Assembly: GCF_017916505.1 (NCBI RefSeq)
Contig: NZ_JAFMSZ010000001.1
Span: forward strand, 806,001-870,000
Length of the DNA: 64,000 nucleotides
Source of the DNA: Naasia sp. SYSU D00057
GTDB taxonomy: Bacteria; Actinomycetota; Actinomycetes; Actinomycetales; Microbacteriaceae
Reading direction: 5' to 3'
In this document: positions 51,879-61,157 of the stretch, piece after piece
Layout of the letters: every line of letters starts with the position of its first letter
Position numbering within the stretch: the first letter of the stretch is position 1
The notes under the pieces: model-generated
The model's input: only the letters and a program-made list of their open reading frames with translations
What the model was told of the DNA's origin: nothing
The model's database searches: none
Position numbers and translations under genes: made by a program

Positions 51879-53177
51879 ATGCGCAACCGACGATCGATCC
51901 TTCCGGCAGCGGTGGCGCTGCCGGTGACCCTCGCCCTCGCGGGCTGCACCGGCTTCACCGGCGGCGGCGGAGGCGGCGACGACTCCGGATCGGGCACCCT
52001 GACCTTCACGACGTGGGCGAGCGAGTCGGAGCAGGCGGCGTTCGAGTCGCTGATCGCCGACTTCGAGTCGTCGCACGAGGGCACCGACGTGAAGCTCAAC
52101 GTCGTGCCGTACGAGCAGATGTTCAGCAACATCGACGCGCAGCTGAGCTCCGGCGAGGCGCCCGACGTGTTCCGTGTCGACTACGGCAACCTCGGCGTCT
52201 ACTCGAGCCAGGAGCAGCTGCTCGACTTGAGCGACTACTTCGAGCAGGACGAGATCGACGCCTTCGTGCCTGCCATGTGGGAGGCGGTGTCCTACGACGG
52301 GGTGCCATACGGCGTTCCGCACCAGACGGACGTGTCGGCGCTCATGGTCAACGTGCCGCTCCTCGCCGCTGCCGGCGTCACCGACATCCCGACCTCGGCC
52401 GACGACGCGTGGACGTGGGACGAGTTCGCCGACGTCGCCGCGAAGCTGCGCGCCTCCCTTCCCGCCGACAAGTACCCGTTCGCCTACAACTGGCAGCTCG
52501 GCGGAACGCTCCGGTGGCTGAGCTGGCTCTTCCAGGCCGACGGGGCGCTGCTCGAGGAGGACGGCACGACGCCCGCCATCGACTCGGCGGCCGGCGCGAA
52601 GGCGCTCGACTTCACGAAGAGCTTCTTCGAGAACCAGTGGGTGCCACCGAACAGCTCGGTGAAGTCGACGACCTACGCCGACTCCCTCTTCTCGGAGGGG
52701 ACGACCGCGATGGCCTTCGTCGGGTCCTTCCTCGTGCCGGACGTGGATGGCCTCGCGGACTTCGAGTGGGCGGTCACCCCCATGCCGGTCGATGCTCGCG
52801 GCGCCACCGATCTGGGCGGCAACGCGCTGGTGGCGACGGCCGACACGTCGGAGCCCGACCTCGCCGCGGAGTTCCTGAAGTTCATGGTCGAGGCCGAGAG
52901 CATGACCGCGTTCTGCGCCGCCACCAACGAGCTGCCGACCCGCGTCGACATCGATCCGGCGTCCATCGACTTCGCCGTCCGTCCCGACGTCATGCCCGTC
53001 TTCGTCGAGCAGGCGGCGACGATCGAGCCGAGCGACGTCAAGCAGCTGACGTCGCCCTATCTGGCGCAGATCGCCGTCGCGCTGCAGGACGAGCTCGAGC
53101 TCGCGTTCACCGGCGGCCAGGCGACGGACGAGACCCTGCGCAAGATCAGCGCCGCCGTGGAGGAGGCGACAGGCTGA
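51879..53177 (+). CDS. ABC transporter sugar-type substrate-binding lipoprotein
   Basis: 432 residues. Lipoprotein signal (LPVTLALAGC), Gly-rich linker, then a family 1 extracellular solute-binding fold (LTFTTWASESEQAAFESLIA, PDVFRVDYG, FVGSFLVPDV). Delivers a sugar or similar ligand to the permeases. AAGGCGAG precedes the ATG. Its TGA overlaps the first permease ATG, so the genes are coupled. First of a unit running to the cyclase gene. Confidence 0.92.
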   Translation: MRNRRSILPAAVALPVTLALAGCTGFTGGGGGGDDSGSGTLTFTTWASESEQAAFESLIADFESSHEGTDVKLNVVPYEQMFSNIDAQLSSGEAPDVFRVDYGNLGVYSSQEQLLDLSDYFEQDEIDAFVPAMWEAVSYDGVPYGVPHQTDVSALMVNVPLLAAAGVTDIPTSADDAWTWDEFADVAAKLRASLPADKYPFAYNWQLGGTLRWLSWLFQADGALLEEDGTTPAIDSAAGAKALDFTKSFFENQWVPPNSSVKSTTYADSLFSEGTTAMAFVGSFLVPDVDGLADFEWAVTPMPVDARGATDLGGNALVATADTSEPDLAAEFLKFMVEAESMTAFCAATNELPTRVDIDPASIDFAVRPDVMPVFVEQAATIEPSDVKQLTSPYLAQIAVALQDELELAFTGGQATDETLRKISAAVEEATG

Positions 53178-54097
53178 TGACGGCGGTGCCCCTCCGCCGC
53201 CCGTCAAGCCGCGGCGGGCGGCGGCCGGCACGGTCGCGGGACGCCCTCGCCGGCTACGGCTTCCTCGCGCCGAACCTGCTGCTGATGGCGGTGTTCCTGT
53301 TCGTGCCGATCGCATGGGCGATCCAGCTGTCCTTCCAGGAGACCCGCGGCTTCGGCACGCCCGAGTGGGTCGGATTCGACAACTACGCCCGCATGGCCGC
53401 GGATCCCGTGTTCTGGCAGAGCCTCGGCAACACCGTGCTCTTCACCGCCGTGACGGTCCCCCTCGAGCTGCTCGGCGGGCTCGGCCTCGCGGTGCTGCTG
53501 AACTCGGTCCTGCCCGCTCGCGGCGTGTTCCGCACGATCATCGTGCTGCCGCTCGTCATCTCGGGCGTCGCGTCGGGGATGATCGCCGTGATCCTCTTCT
53601 ACGAGTCGAACGGGCTGATCAACAAGCTGCTCGCGGCGGTCGGGCTCTCCCCCATCGGGTGGCAGTCGGACGGCGCCTCGGCCATGGTCTCGGTGATGGT
53701 CGCAGCGGTGTGGCTGCGGATCGGCTTCAACATGATGATCTACGTCGCCGGACTGCAGAGCGTCTCGCCCGACCTGTACGAGGCGGCCCGGATCGACGGG
53801 GCGACCGCCTTCCAGCAGTTCCGGTCGGTGACGGTGCCGCTCGTCGGTCCGTCCACCTTCTTCCTGCTGATCATGAACGTGATCGCGTCGTTCCAGGTGT
53901 TCGACCTGATCTTCGTCATGACGGGCGGCGGCCCGGGGTACTCCACCTCCGTGCTCGGCACCTACGCGTACCGCAACGGCTTCCAGATCCGTGAGCAGGG
54001 CTACGGGGCGGCGCTCGGCGTCGTCATCCTCGTCGTCACGCTCGTGTTCACCTATGTGCAGTGGCGCACGAGCCGCACGCGCGACCTCGTCGAATAG
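53177..54097 (+). CDS. ABC transporter permease, CUT1 type (MalF-like)
   Basis: 306 residues with six membrane helices starting at ~30 (GYGFLAPNLLLMAVFLFVPI). The cytoplasmic coupling loop YEAARIDGATAFQQFRSVTV matches the EAA motif that contacts the ATPase. Pairs with the next gene to form the channel. It overlaps the binding-protein stop. The ATPase is not encoded nearby and is probably a shared MsiK/UgpC-like subunit. Confidence 0.92.
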   Translation: MTAVPLRRPSSRGGRRPARSRDALAGYGFLAPNLLLMAVFLFVPIAWAIQLSFQETRGFGTPEWVGFDNYARMAADPVFWQSLGNTVLFTAVTVPLELLGGLGLAVLLNSVLPARGVFRTIIVLPLVISGVASGMIAVILFYESNGLINKLLAAVGLSPIGWQSDGASAMVSVMVAAVWLRIGFNMMIYVAGLQSVSPDLYEAARIDGATAFQQFRSVTVPLVGPSTFFLLIMNVIASFQVFDLIFVMTGGGPGYSTSVLGTYAYRNGFQIREQGYGAALGVVILVVTLVFTYVQWRTSRTRDLVE

Positions 54098-54106
54098 GAG
54101 CGCCCG

Positions 54107-55006
54107 ATGACCGCCCCCACCCTCGTCCAGTCCGCCGCCGTCGCCGCCCCGCCGACCACCGGAGCGCGGCCCTCGCGGCGCCGCCGACGCGGATCGACCG
54201 CCGGCCTCGTCCTCCGAACCGCCGTGGCGGCCATCGCGGCGGCGGTCGTCTTCTTCCCGCTCTACTGGATGCTCGTGGTCGCGTTCTCCCCGCGCGGCGA
54301 GGCGTTCGAGCCGGGCCTGCGGCTCTGGCCGAGCGCGCTGACCCTCGACAATTTCGCGAGGGCGTTCGAGCGCTATCCGGTGGGCGAGTGGTTCGTCAAC
54401 TCCGTCGTCATCGGCGCGTTCATCACCGTCGTCACGGTCACGCTCAACCTGATGGCGGGCTACGCCTTCGCGCGCATCGCATTCCCCGGGCGGAACGTGC
54501 TCTTCCTCGTCGCGCTGGCGACGCTGATGATCCCGGTGCAAGCGATCATGGTCGCTCAGTTCCGGGTCGTCACCGGCCTGCAGATCTACGGCACCTACTG
54601 GTCCGTGATCCTTCCGGGCGCGGCGACCGCGTTCGGCATCTTCCTGGCACGGCAGTTCATCCTCGCCATTCCGCAGGAGCTCGTCGAGGCCGCCCGCATC
54701 GACGGCGCCGGGCACGTGCGCGTGTTCCTGCGGATCGTGCTGCCCCTCAGCCGGCCGCTCATCGCGGTGCTCACCCTGCTGACTCTGCTCGGCAGCTGGA
54801 ACGACTTCGCCTGGCCACTCATCGCGCTGAAGGACAACGCGCTGTTCACACTGCCGATCGGGCTGCTGTACATGAAGGGACAGACGACACCCGACTACAG
54901 CGGCATCATGGCGCTGGCCCTGTTGTCCGTCCTGCCGATGGTCGTGCTGTTCCTCGTCTTCCAGCGCTACTTCGTGCAGGGCTTCGCGCGCAGCGGCATC
55001 CGCTGA
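54107..55006 (+). CDS. ABC transporter permease, CUT1 type (MalG-like)
   Basis: 299 residues, six helices, with LVEAARIDGAGHVRVFLRIV as the EAA loop and the MalG-like end FQRYFVQGFARSGIR. AGGAG six bases before the ATG and only 9 bases from the previous stop. Second half of the importer channel. Confidence 0.92.
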   Translation: MTAPTLVQSAAVAAPPTTGARPSRRRRRGSTAGLVLRTAVAAIAAAVVFFPLYWMLVVAFSPRGEAFEPGLRLWPSALTLDNFARAFERYPVGEWFVNSVVIGAFITVVTVTLNLMAGYAFARIAFPGRNVLFLVALATLMIPVQAIMVAQFRVVTGLQIYGTYWSVILPGAATAFGIFLARQFILAIPQELVEAARIDGAGHVRVFLRIVLPLSRPLIAVLTLLTLLGSWNDFAWPLIALKDNALFTLPIGLLYMKGQTTPDYSGIMALALLSVLPMVVLFLVFQRYFVQGFARSGIR

Positions 55007-55127
55007 CCGGATCCCCGCGCGGAGCGGTGGGCGAGCCGGGCGCCGGCACTCCCGCTCGGGAGCACGAGAATGGGGTCAGCCTGCGCGAGAGCGCCGGCTG
55101 CACCGTCGACCCGAGCAATGGAGCCCG

Positions 55128-55571
55128 ATGTCAGAGCAGTCCCCCCTTCCCGCGCCGTCCGAGCCGGAGGTCCTGGCGGCCGCGGCCGCGATCGTCGACG
55201 CCTTCGCGGCGACCGACGGCGAGCGCTACTTCGCGACGTTCGCTGCCGACGCGACGTTCGTGTTCCACACCGAGCCGCAGCGGCTCCCCGATCGCGGCGC
55301 CTACGAGCGGATCTGGGCGGGCTGGCTCGAGAGCGGCTGGCGCGTCGTCTCCTGCGCGTCGACGGACCAGCTCGTCCAGCCGTTTCCGGGCGGCGCCGTC
55401 TTCACGCACACCGTCGACACGACGGTCGACACGGGCGCAGGCACCGAGTCGTACCGCGAGCGCGAGACCATCGTCTTCCGCGTCGCCGACCCGGCCCATC
55501 CCGCATCCGGCCTCGTCGCCGTGCACGAGCACCTCTCCCCGCAGCCGTCGGCCGACGACGACGCGGCCTGA
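55128..55571 (+). CDS. NTF2-like (SnoaL-type) protein
   Basis: 147 residues with the NTF2 cone fold: ATDGERYFATFAADATFVFH, then YERIWAGWLESGWRVVS and TESYRERETIVFRV. Such proteins are small enzymes or binding proteins. It lies between the importer and an NCS1 permease, suggesting a role in the same pathway. GGAG precedes the ATG. Function in detail unknown. Confidence 0.8.
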   Translation: MSEQSPLPAPSEPEVLAAAAAIVDAFAATDGERYFATFAADATFVFHTEPQRLPDRGAYERIWAGWLESGWRVVSCASTDQLVQPFPGGAVFTHTVDTTVDTGAGTESYRERETIVFRVADPAHPASGLVAVHEHLSPQPSADDDAA

Positions 55572-55601
55572 TCGTTCCCGCCCACCACAGAAGGACCTGC
55601 A

Positions 55602-56993
55602 ATGACGCTCTACTCCCGGCTCGACCGGTATCTCGAGGACCACTCCGATGACGCGGGCCCCGTCCGCGGCACCCTGACGCTCCCCCGCGTCGGCATGATC
55701 TGGCTCGCCGCGAACCTCGTCGTCACGACCCTGCTGACCGGCACGCTGTTCGTGCCCGGCGTGGACTACGGCCTCGTCGTGCTGCTGATCATCGTCGGCA
55801 CGCTGATCGGCGCGGCCGTGCTCGTCACGGTCGGCAGCATCGGCACCCGCACCGGGCTCCCGACCATGGCGCTGACCCGCGGGCCGTTCGGCATCCGCGG
55901 CAGCCTGCTGCCCGTCGCCGTCAACGTGCTCATCCTGATGGGGTGGAGCTGGGTGCAGGCGATGCTCGCCGGTATCGCCCTCGACTTCCTGGTGGCGTCG
56001 GTCACCGGGTTCTCGAGCCCCGTCCTGTTCGCGGTGCTCTGCCAGACCCTGGTGGTGCTGCTCGCGATCTTCGGGCACACCGGCATCGCGAAGGTCGAGC
56101 CGTGGCTCGCCGTGCTCATCCTCGGCATCATCGCGTACATCTTCATCGTCGCGTTCACGACGTACGCGCCGGCGGAGTTCGCCGCGATCGCCGAGGACCC
56201 CGCGCTGGGCTACACGCCCATCCTCGTGCTCGACGTCGTCATCGCGACCGCCATCTCGTGGACCGTGCTGGCCGCCGACTTCAACCGGTTCGCCGGCTCG
56301 ACCCGCGCGGGCGTGATCGGCTCGGGCGTGGGCTATTCGCTGTCGACCGTCATCTCGATGACCGTCGGCGCGACCGCCCTCGGCTACGTGCTCCTCTCCG
56401 GCGGCGAAGCCATCCCGTTCGACCCGGTGACCATCATCGAGCCGTTCGGCGCCCCGCTCGCGATCGTCATCTTCCTGTCGGTCATGGCGACCAACACGAT
56501 GGTCGTCTACGGCATGGTGACGACGGTCGTGAACGCCGTGCCGGGCGGACGGAAGCTCCGGTTCCTGCCCACCGCGCTCATCATCGGCGTGATCTCGATC
56601 GCCGGGGCGACGTTCTTCGGGCTGCTGAATCAGTTCACGACGTTCCTCGTGACGATCGGGGCGCTGTTCGCCCCGATCTTCGCGATCATGATCGCCGACT
56701 ACTACCTCATCAAGCGGGGCGCCTACACGGCGGACATCATGCGGGCGCGCGAAGGCCGGTACTGGCACCTCGGCGGGGTCAATTGGGGCGCGGTGGTCGT
56801 CTGGGCGATCGGCGCGATCGCGGCCTACGGGTTCACCTACCTGTGGCCTACCCCGATCGGCGCGACCATCCCCGCCTTCGTGATCACCTTCGTGCTCTAC
56901 ACGCTGATCTCGCTCCGCGAGCGCTCCTCCCGGCCCGCAGCGCGCAGCGAGCACCTGCTCGATGCGGAGCCGGCACAGGCGCAGCATGCGTGA
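55602..56993 (+). CDS. NCS1-family (purine-cytosine permease-type) transporter
   Basis: 463 residues with about twelve membrane helices, cytoplasmic start (YSRLDRYLEDHSDDAGPVRG) and GTRTGLPTMALTRGPFGIRG, the NCS1 signature region. Imports nucleobases, hydantoins or related nitrogen compounds; substrate not readable. GAAGGA precedes the ATG. It overlaps the downstream cyclase gene by eight bases, so the transported compound is probably acted on by that enzyme. Confidence 0.9.
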   Translation: MTLYSRLDRYLEDHSDDAGPVRGTLTLPRVGMIWLAANLVVTTLLTGTLFVPGVDYGLVVLLIIVGTLIGAAVLVTVGSIGTRTGLPTMALTRGPFGIRGSLLPVAVNVLILMGWSWVQAMLAGIALDFLVASVTGFSSPVLFAVLCQTLVVLLAIFGHTGIAKVEPWLAVLILGIIAYIFIVAFTTYAPAEFAAIAEDPALGYTPILVLDVVIATAISWTVLAADFNRFAGSTRAGVIGSGVGYSLSTVISMTVGATALGYVLLSGGEAIPFDPVTIIEPFGAPLAIVIFLSVMATNTMVVYGMVTTVVNAVPGGRKLRFLPTALIIGVISIAGATFFGLLNQFTTFLVTIGALFAPIFAIMIADYYLIKRGAYTADIMRAREGRYWHLGGVNWGAVVVWAIGAIAAYGFTYLWPTPIGATIPAFVITFVLYTLISLRERSSRPAARSEHLLDAEPAQAQHA

Positions 56994-57612
56994 CCTGAGC
57001 CATCCGCTCGCCACCGGCATGCAGGTGTACCCCGGGGACCCGGAGGTGCACCTGCAGGCCGCGCTCGAGCTGGAGCGGGACGGAGTGGCGGTCACCGCTC
57101 TGCGGTTCGGGTCGCACACCGGAACCCACATCGACGCCCCGTCCCACACGATTTCGGGCGGGCGCACTCTGGACCGGGTCGGGCTCGACGAACTGGTCGG
57201 CGACGCCCTGGTGCTGCACGTCCCCGGCCTCGCGGATGGCGCCACGGTCACCACCGAGGACCTCGGCGACCTGCCGGACCGGGTGCCGCCGATCGTGGTG
57301 CTCGACCTCGGCTGGGCCCGCCACTTCGGCACGGCACGAGCGCTGGCCCATCCCGCCGTGGGCGTCGAGGTCGCGCGCCTGCTGGTCGATCGCGGCATGC
57401 GCGTGCTCGGCGTGGACACGCTCAGCCCGGACCCCACCGGCCCCGAGGGAGGCGGCGACTTCCCGGTGCACGAGGTGGTGCTCGGGGCTGACGGACTCAT
57501 CGTCGAGAACCTCGCTGGACTGGACGGGCTGCCGACGCGGACGCGGATCGGCATCTTCCCGCTCCGACTCGCGGGCGACGGGGCGCCCGTCCGGGCGGTC
57601 GCGTTCGACTGA
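56986..57612 (+). CDS. cyclase family protein (kynurenine formamidase-like hydrolase)
   Basis: 208 residues. The metal site H44-x3-H48-x-D50-x3-H54 in SHTGTHIDAPSH is intact (HxGTHxDxPxH family motif). Members hydrolyse formamides or cyclic amides such as N-formylkynurenine or isatin. The ATG giving MRDLSHPLATGMQVYPGDPE is chosen because it matches the family start. Together with the NCS1 permease it suggests uptake and opening of a cyclic nitrogen compound. Confidence 0.9.
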   Translation: MRDLSHPLATGMQVYPGDPEVHLQAALELERDGVAVTALRFGSHTGTHIDAPSHTISGGRTLDRVGLDELVGDALVLHVPGLADGATVTTEDLGDLPDRVPPIVVLDLGWARHFGTARALAHPAVGVEVARLLVDRGMRVLGVDTLSPDPTGPEGGGDFPVHEVVLGADGLIVENLAGLDGLPTRTRIGIFPLRLAGDGAPVRAVAFD

Positions 57613-57627
57613 TGACGCGCACAGGCC

Positions 57628-57633
57628 TAGCGT
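57628..57633 (+). promoter_or_regulatory. -10-like hexamer, DUF427 gene (leaderless)
   Basis: TAGCGT, six bases before the GTG start; no ribosome site between. Confidence 0.5.
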
Positions 57634-57639
57634 GACCTC

Positions 57640-58134
57640 GTGAGCATCCAGCGCGTGCAGCCCGGACCCGGGCAGGAGTCCGTGTGGGACTACCCGCGGC
57701 CGCCGCGGGTCGAGCCGAGCGGTGAGCGGGTCGTGGTGCGGCTCGGCGGCGTCATCCTCGTCGACACCCGCGACGCCCTCCGCGTGCTCGAGACGAGTCA
57801 CCCGCCCGCGTACTACCTGCCCCGGTCGGCCTTCCGCGCCGGCGCCCTGATGCCGGCCGCCGGCTCCTCGGTGTGCGAGTACAAGGGCCTCGCCGCCTAC
57901 CTGGACGTGCAGTCGGGCGGCAAGGTCGCGCGACGGGCGGCGTGGACCTACCCGTCCCCGCTGCCGGGCTACGAGGCCCTCGCGGACCACGTCTCGCTCT
58001 ACCCCGCCGCGATGGACGCGTGCGAGGTCGACGGCGAGGCCGTCGTGCCGCAGGAGGGTGGCTTCTACGGCGGCTGGATCACCTCGCGGGTGGTCGGGCC
58101 GTTCAAGGGGGCGTCCGGCACCCTGGGCTGGTGA
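57640..58134 (+). CDS. DUF427 domain-containing protein
   Basis: 164 residues: VWDYPRPPRVEPSGERVVVR, then YYLPRSAFRAGALMPAAGSS and CEYKGLAAYLDV, then TYPSPLPGYEALADHVSLYP are the DUF427 motifs. A small beta-rich domain of unknown function, common in actinobacteria and fungi. Probably starts a new, leaderless transcript after the NCS1-cyclase unit. Confidence 0.88.
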   Translation: MSIQRVQPGPGQESVWDYPRPPRVEPSGERVVVRLGGVILVDTRDALRVLETSHPPAYYLPRSAFRAGALMPAAGSSVCEYKGLAAYLDVQSGGKVARRAAWTYPSPLPGYEALADHVSLYPAAMDACEVDGEAVVPQEGGFYGGWITSRVVGPFKGASGTLGW

Positions 58135-58187
58135 GCGCTCGGACGTCGACGAAGCGCGGAACAGCCGGGCGGATCGGCCGCCCCTGA

Positions 58188-58193
58188 GACAAT
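58188..58193 (+). promoter_or_regulatory. -10-like hexamer, TauE/SafE gene (leaderless)
   Basis: GACAAT, seven bases before the ATG at 58201. It overlaps an alternative ATG at 58192, which supports the downstream start. Confidence 0.4.
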
Positions 58194-58200
58194 GGGCGCG

Positions 58201-59019
58201 ATGGACCCGCTCTCCTTCCTCGGCGACGTGCATCCGGGAGTCGTGGTCCTCGTGCTCGTCGCCGCCTTCGCGGCCGGCTGGATCGACGCCGTCGTCGGAG
58301 GCGGGGGCCTGCTGCAGCTGCCCGCCGTCCTGCTCGTCCCGGGGATCACCCCGGTCGAGGCGCTCGCGACGAACAAGACCGCGTCCATCTTCGGCACCAC
58401 GACGAGCGCCGTCACCTGGTACCGCCGAGTCGGACCGGACCTCGGGACGGCGCTGCCCATGGCGGCGGTGGCCTTCGCCGGCAGCTACGGGGGCGCGACC
58501 CTCGCCTCCCTGCTGCCCGCCTCCGTCTTCAAGCCGGTCATCGTCGTGGCCCTCGTCGTCGTCGCCGTCGTCACGGTCGCCCGCCCGGCGCTCGGCAGCG
58601 TCGTCGCGCTGCGCCACGAGGACAGCCGACGGCACCACGCGGTCGCCGGCCTGCTCGGACTCGCGATCGGCTTCTACGACGGGCTCATCGGGCCCGGCAC
58701 GGGCACCTTCCTGATCATGACCCTGATCGCGGCGCTCGGCTACGACTTCCTCCAGGCCAGCGCGAAGGCCAAGATCGTGAACGTCGCCACGAACGCCGGG
58801 GCGCTGCTCTTCTTCGTCCCGCAGGGTCACGTGATCTGGGCGCTCGGTCTGGCCATGGGAGTGGCCAACACGGCGGGAGGCTGGCTCGGCTCGCGGACCG
58901 CGACCGCGCGGGGCAACCGGTTCATCCGACTCGCGTTCCTCGTCGTGGTGGCGGCGCTCATCGTCAAGGTCGGCCACGACGTGGTGGTCGAGAACGTGGT
59001 GCCCCTGTTCTCGACCTGA
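58201..59019 (+). CDS. TSUP-family (TauE/SafE) transporter
   Basis: 272 residues with about eight membrane helices in two repeats: AGWIDAVVGGGGLLQLPAVL and LGLAIGFYDGLIGPGTGTFL are the paired family motifs. Exports or imports sulfite, sulfonates or other organic anions. ATG at 58201 chosen for the hexamer seven bases before; nine bases upstream is another ATG. No partner gene indicates the substrate. Confidence 0.9.
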   Translation: MDPLSFLGDVHPGVVVLVLVAAFAAGWIDAVVGGGGLLQLPAVLLVPGITPVEALATNKTASIFGTTTSAVTWYRRVGPDLGTALPMAAVAFAGSYGGATLASLLPASVFKPVIVVALVVVAVVTVARPALGSVVALRHEDSRRHHAVAGLLGLAIGFYDGLIGPGTGTFLIMTLIAALGYDFLQASAKAKIVNVATNAGALLFFVPQGHVIWALGLAMGVANTAGGWLGSRTATARGNRFIRLAFLVVVAALIVKVGHDVVVENVVPLFST

Positions 59020-59106
59020 GGTCCATGCCGGGGCCTGACCGACGTGGGAGGCGGAGGCGGACGACGCAGTACGCTTCCTTCTCCAGCCGTTCTCGAGGAG
59101 GTCGCC

Positions 59107-59556
59107 GTGGCGGAGAAGCAGCCCGCGATGTCGCCGTCCGACCTCCCGGTCGAGGAGGTGCTCGCCCGCGCCACCGGTCCCCGGCGGGCCGAGGCGGAGG
59201 AGCTGCTCGCACTGCTCGGCGAGATCAGCGACGAGCGCCCGGTCGTGTGGGCGGGGCGCATCCTCGGCTTCGGCGAGTACGAGTACCGCTATGAGAGCGG
59301 GCGGGGCGGTCGCTCCCCTCGGCTTGCGTTCGCCCCCGGCCCCCGGGAGCACACGGTCTACCTCCCCGAGGACTTCGCGGAGCGCTGGCCGGAGGTCCTC
59401 GCGAAGCTCGGCAAGCACCGCGCGACCAAGACCTGCCTCTACCTTCCCCGGCTGACCGGCGTGGACCGCGAAGCGCTGCGCACGCTGCTCGAGCGCTCGC
59501 TCGCGGAGACGGCTACCGCGCCACCCGGTAGTGATAAAAGAGGACGCGCGAACTGA
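59107..59556 (+). CDS. DUF1801 domain-containing protein
   Basis: 149 residues: RRAEAEELLALLGEISDERP, VVWAGRILGFGEYEYRYESG and LGKHRATKTCLYLPRLTGVD are DUF1801 features (YdhG-like fold). Function unknown. GAGGAGG five bases before GTG sets the start; the 21 codons upstream are non-coding. Its last 44 bases overlap the end of the convergent reductase gene. Confidence 0.85.
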   Translation: MAEKQPAMSPSDLPVEEVLARATGPRRAEAEELLALLGEISDERPVVWAGRILGFGEYEYRYESGRGGRSPRLAFAPGPREHTVYLPEDFAERWPEVLAKLGKHRATKTCLYLPRLTGVDREALRTLLERSLAETATAPPGSDKRGRAN

Positions 59557-60076
59557 GAGTGCGCGTCTCGATGAGCTCCAGATCGACGCGCCGCTCGTGC
59601 TGCGGGAAGAACGGGACGCCGCCGCCGAGCAGCACCGGGTAGACCCTCGCCCGGTACTCGTCGAGAAGTCCCAGCTCGGCGACCGCGGCGGCGAGGGCTG
59701 CGCCGCCGATGCCGATGTTCCCCTCACCCGGCTCGGCACGCAGCCGCTCGATCTCCTCGGCGAGACCGGACGTGGCCAGGCGGGCGTTGCCTTGCACCTC
59801 GGACAGCGTCGACGAGAACACCACCTTCGGCAGCCGCTTCCAGAGCGTCGCGAACTCCGTCGTCGAGAACTCGAGCGACGGGCTCTGATCGACGGTCTCC
59901 CAGTACGTCATCGACTCGTACAGCCGCCGACCCAGCAGGTGCACGCCGAGCGCGCGCACCTCCTCGGTCGCGAACCGGAAGAGCTCCTCGTCCGGGAACC
60001 CCCAGTCCATGCCGCCGTCCGGCCCGAGGATGTAGCCGTCGAGCGAGACGCTCATCGAGTAGGTCACGCTGCGCAT
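59513..60076 (-). CDS. dihydrofolate reductase family (RibD C-terminal-like) protein
   Basis: 187 residues with MSVSLDGYILGPDGGMDWGF, then LGVHLLGRRLYESMTYWE and IGIGGAALAAAVAELGLLDE, the RibD C-terminal/DHFR-like fold that binds NADPH. Stand-alone members are reductases of unknown substrate. Its 3' end overlaps the DUF1801 gene by 44 bases, tail to tail. Both proteins look intact. Confidence 0.9.
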   Translation of the reverse strand: MRSVTYSMSVSLDGYILGPDGGMDWGFPDEELFRFATEEVRALGVHLLGRRLYESMTYWETVDQSPSLEFSTTEFATLWKRLPKVVFSSTLSEVQGNARLATSGLAEEIERLRAEPGEGNIGIGGAALAAAVAELGLLDEYRARVYPVLLGGGVPFFPQHERRVDLELIETRTLSSRVLFYHYRVAR

Positions 60077-60122
60077 GCGGACATCCTCGTCGCGCGCGGG
60101 CTTCCCTCGCGAGAGCGAGTTG

Positions 60123-60968
60123 CTACCCGATCGCGAGCGCCGGATCCGGGTCGTTCCACTTCTCCACCGTCTGCAGGACCCAGAAGAGCAGGAACAGCGC
60201 CAGGGCGAGCGCCTCGAGGACGAGCACCCATGGGATCGGCGCGGCCGGCGGGTTCACCACGAGAACGAGGATGGCGGCCGCCACGTCGACGACCATCCCG
60301 ACGGCCACGAGCAGGTACAGGCGCCGGAACATCGGGGACGGGCGCAGCCCCGCCCGCCCGGGGAAGGCGTTGGCGACGGCGACCGACCCGATCAGGAGGA
60401 AGAACAGGCTGGCGGCGGCGAAGTGCGCCGTGGTGAGGAAGGCGTCGCGGGCGAACAGCCAGCCGCAGAGCACCGTCACGGCGACCACCACGCCGATCGC
60501 GACCGAGACGGCGACGGCACGAGGATCGACCTGGCGCCGGATCGCGAGGACCACCCCGACGGCGAGGACCCCCAACACGACCACGAGGTAGGTGAGGACC
60601 GCGGCCTCGATGTCGGGCTGGACCTGCGCGGGCACGCAGCCGGGAGCGGGACAGCCGGGCAGGCCCGGCACGTCTCCCGGCAGCAGCGGCGTCGGCACGA
60701 ACGCGACCAGCGGGGCGAGCAGCGCGGCCGCGTCGAGGAGGGCACGAGGAACTCCGCGGCCGGAGAGCGCGAGGAGGGCGAGCGAGGCCGCGACGAGGGC
60801 ACCGACGAGCACGTTCCGAGCGGGCGTGTAGTAGTACGCGCTGATCGAAGGCAGCCAGCCGATCCGGAACGCCGCGATCACCACACCGGTGAAGATGACG
60901 ACCACCGCGCCGGCGATGCTCATGCGGAGGTACCGGTAGGTCCTCTGCAGCGACGACGTGTCAGCCAC
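60123..60968 (-). CDS. multi-pass membrane protein, unknown function
   Basis: 281 residues with about seven or eight helices: MSIAGAVVVIFTGVVIAAFR, NVLVGALVAASLALLALSG, VLTYLVVVLGVLAVGVVLAI, FAAASLFFLLIGSVAVANAF, LVAVGMVVDVAAAILVLVVN and ALALALFLLFWVLQTVEKWN. An outer loop has a Cys pair (GCPAPGC). It resembles DUF998-type proteins; not assigned further. GTG start with GAGGA upstream. Confidence 0.7.
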   Translation of the reverse strand: MADTSSLQRTYRYLRMSIAGAVVVIFTGVVIAAFRIGWLPSISAYYYTPARNVLVGALVAASLALLALSGRGVPRALLDAAALLAPLVAFVPTPLLPGDVPGLPGCPAPGCVPAQVQPDIEAAVLTYLVVVLGVLAVGVVLAIRRQVDPRAVAVSVAIGVVVAVTVLCGWLFARDAFLTTAHFAAASLFFLLIGSVAVANAFPGRAGLRPSPMFRRLYLLVAVGMVVDVAAAILVLVVNPPAAPIPWVLVLEALALALFLLFWVLQTVEKWNDPDPALAIG

Positions 60969-61157
60969 CGATGTCCTCTGCGTCTGTTCGGATGAGTGAG
61001 GAATTCGGAGCGTACCGGCTGGGGCTGACTACACGACGCGCACGCTCCGACTCCACGCCGTCAGCGCCCTCCTGCCCGAGCCCCCGACGCCCGAGCTGCG
61101 CATCACCCCGTCGGTGACAGGGAATGCGCCGACCACCCTTCCAGTTGTTTACCTCTT

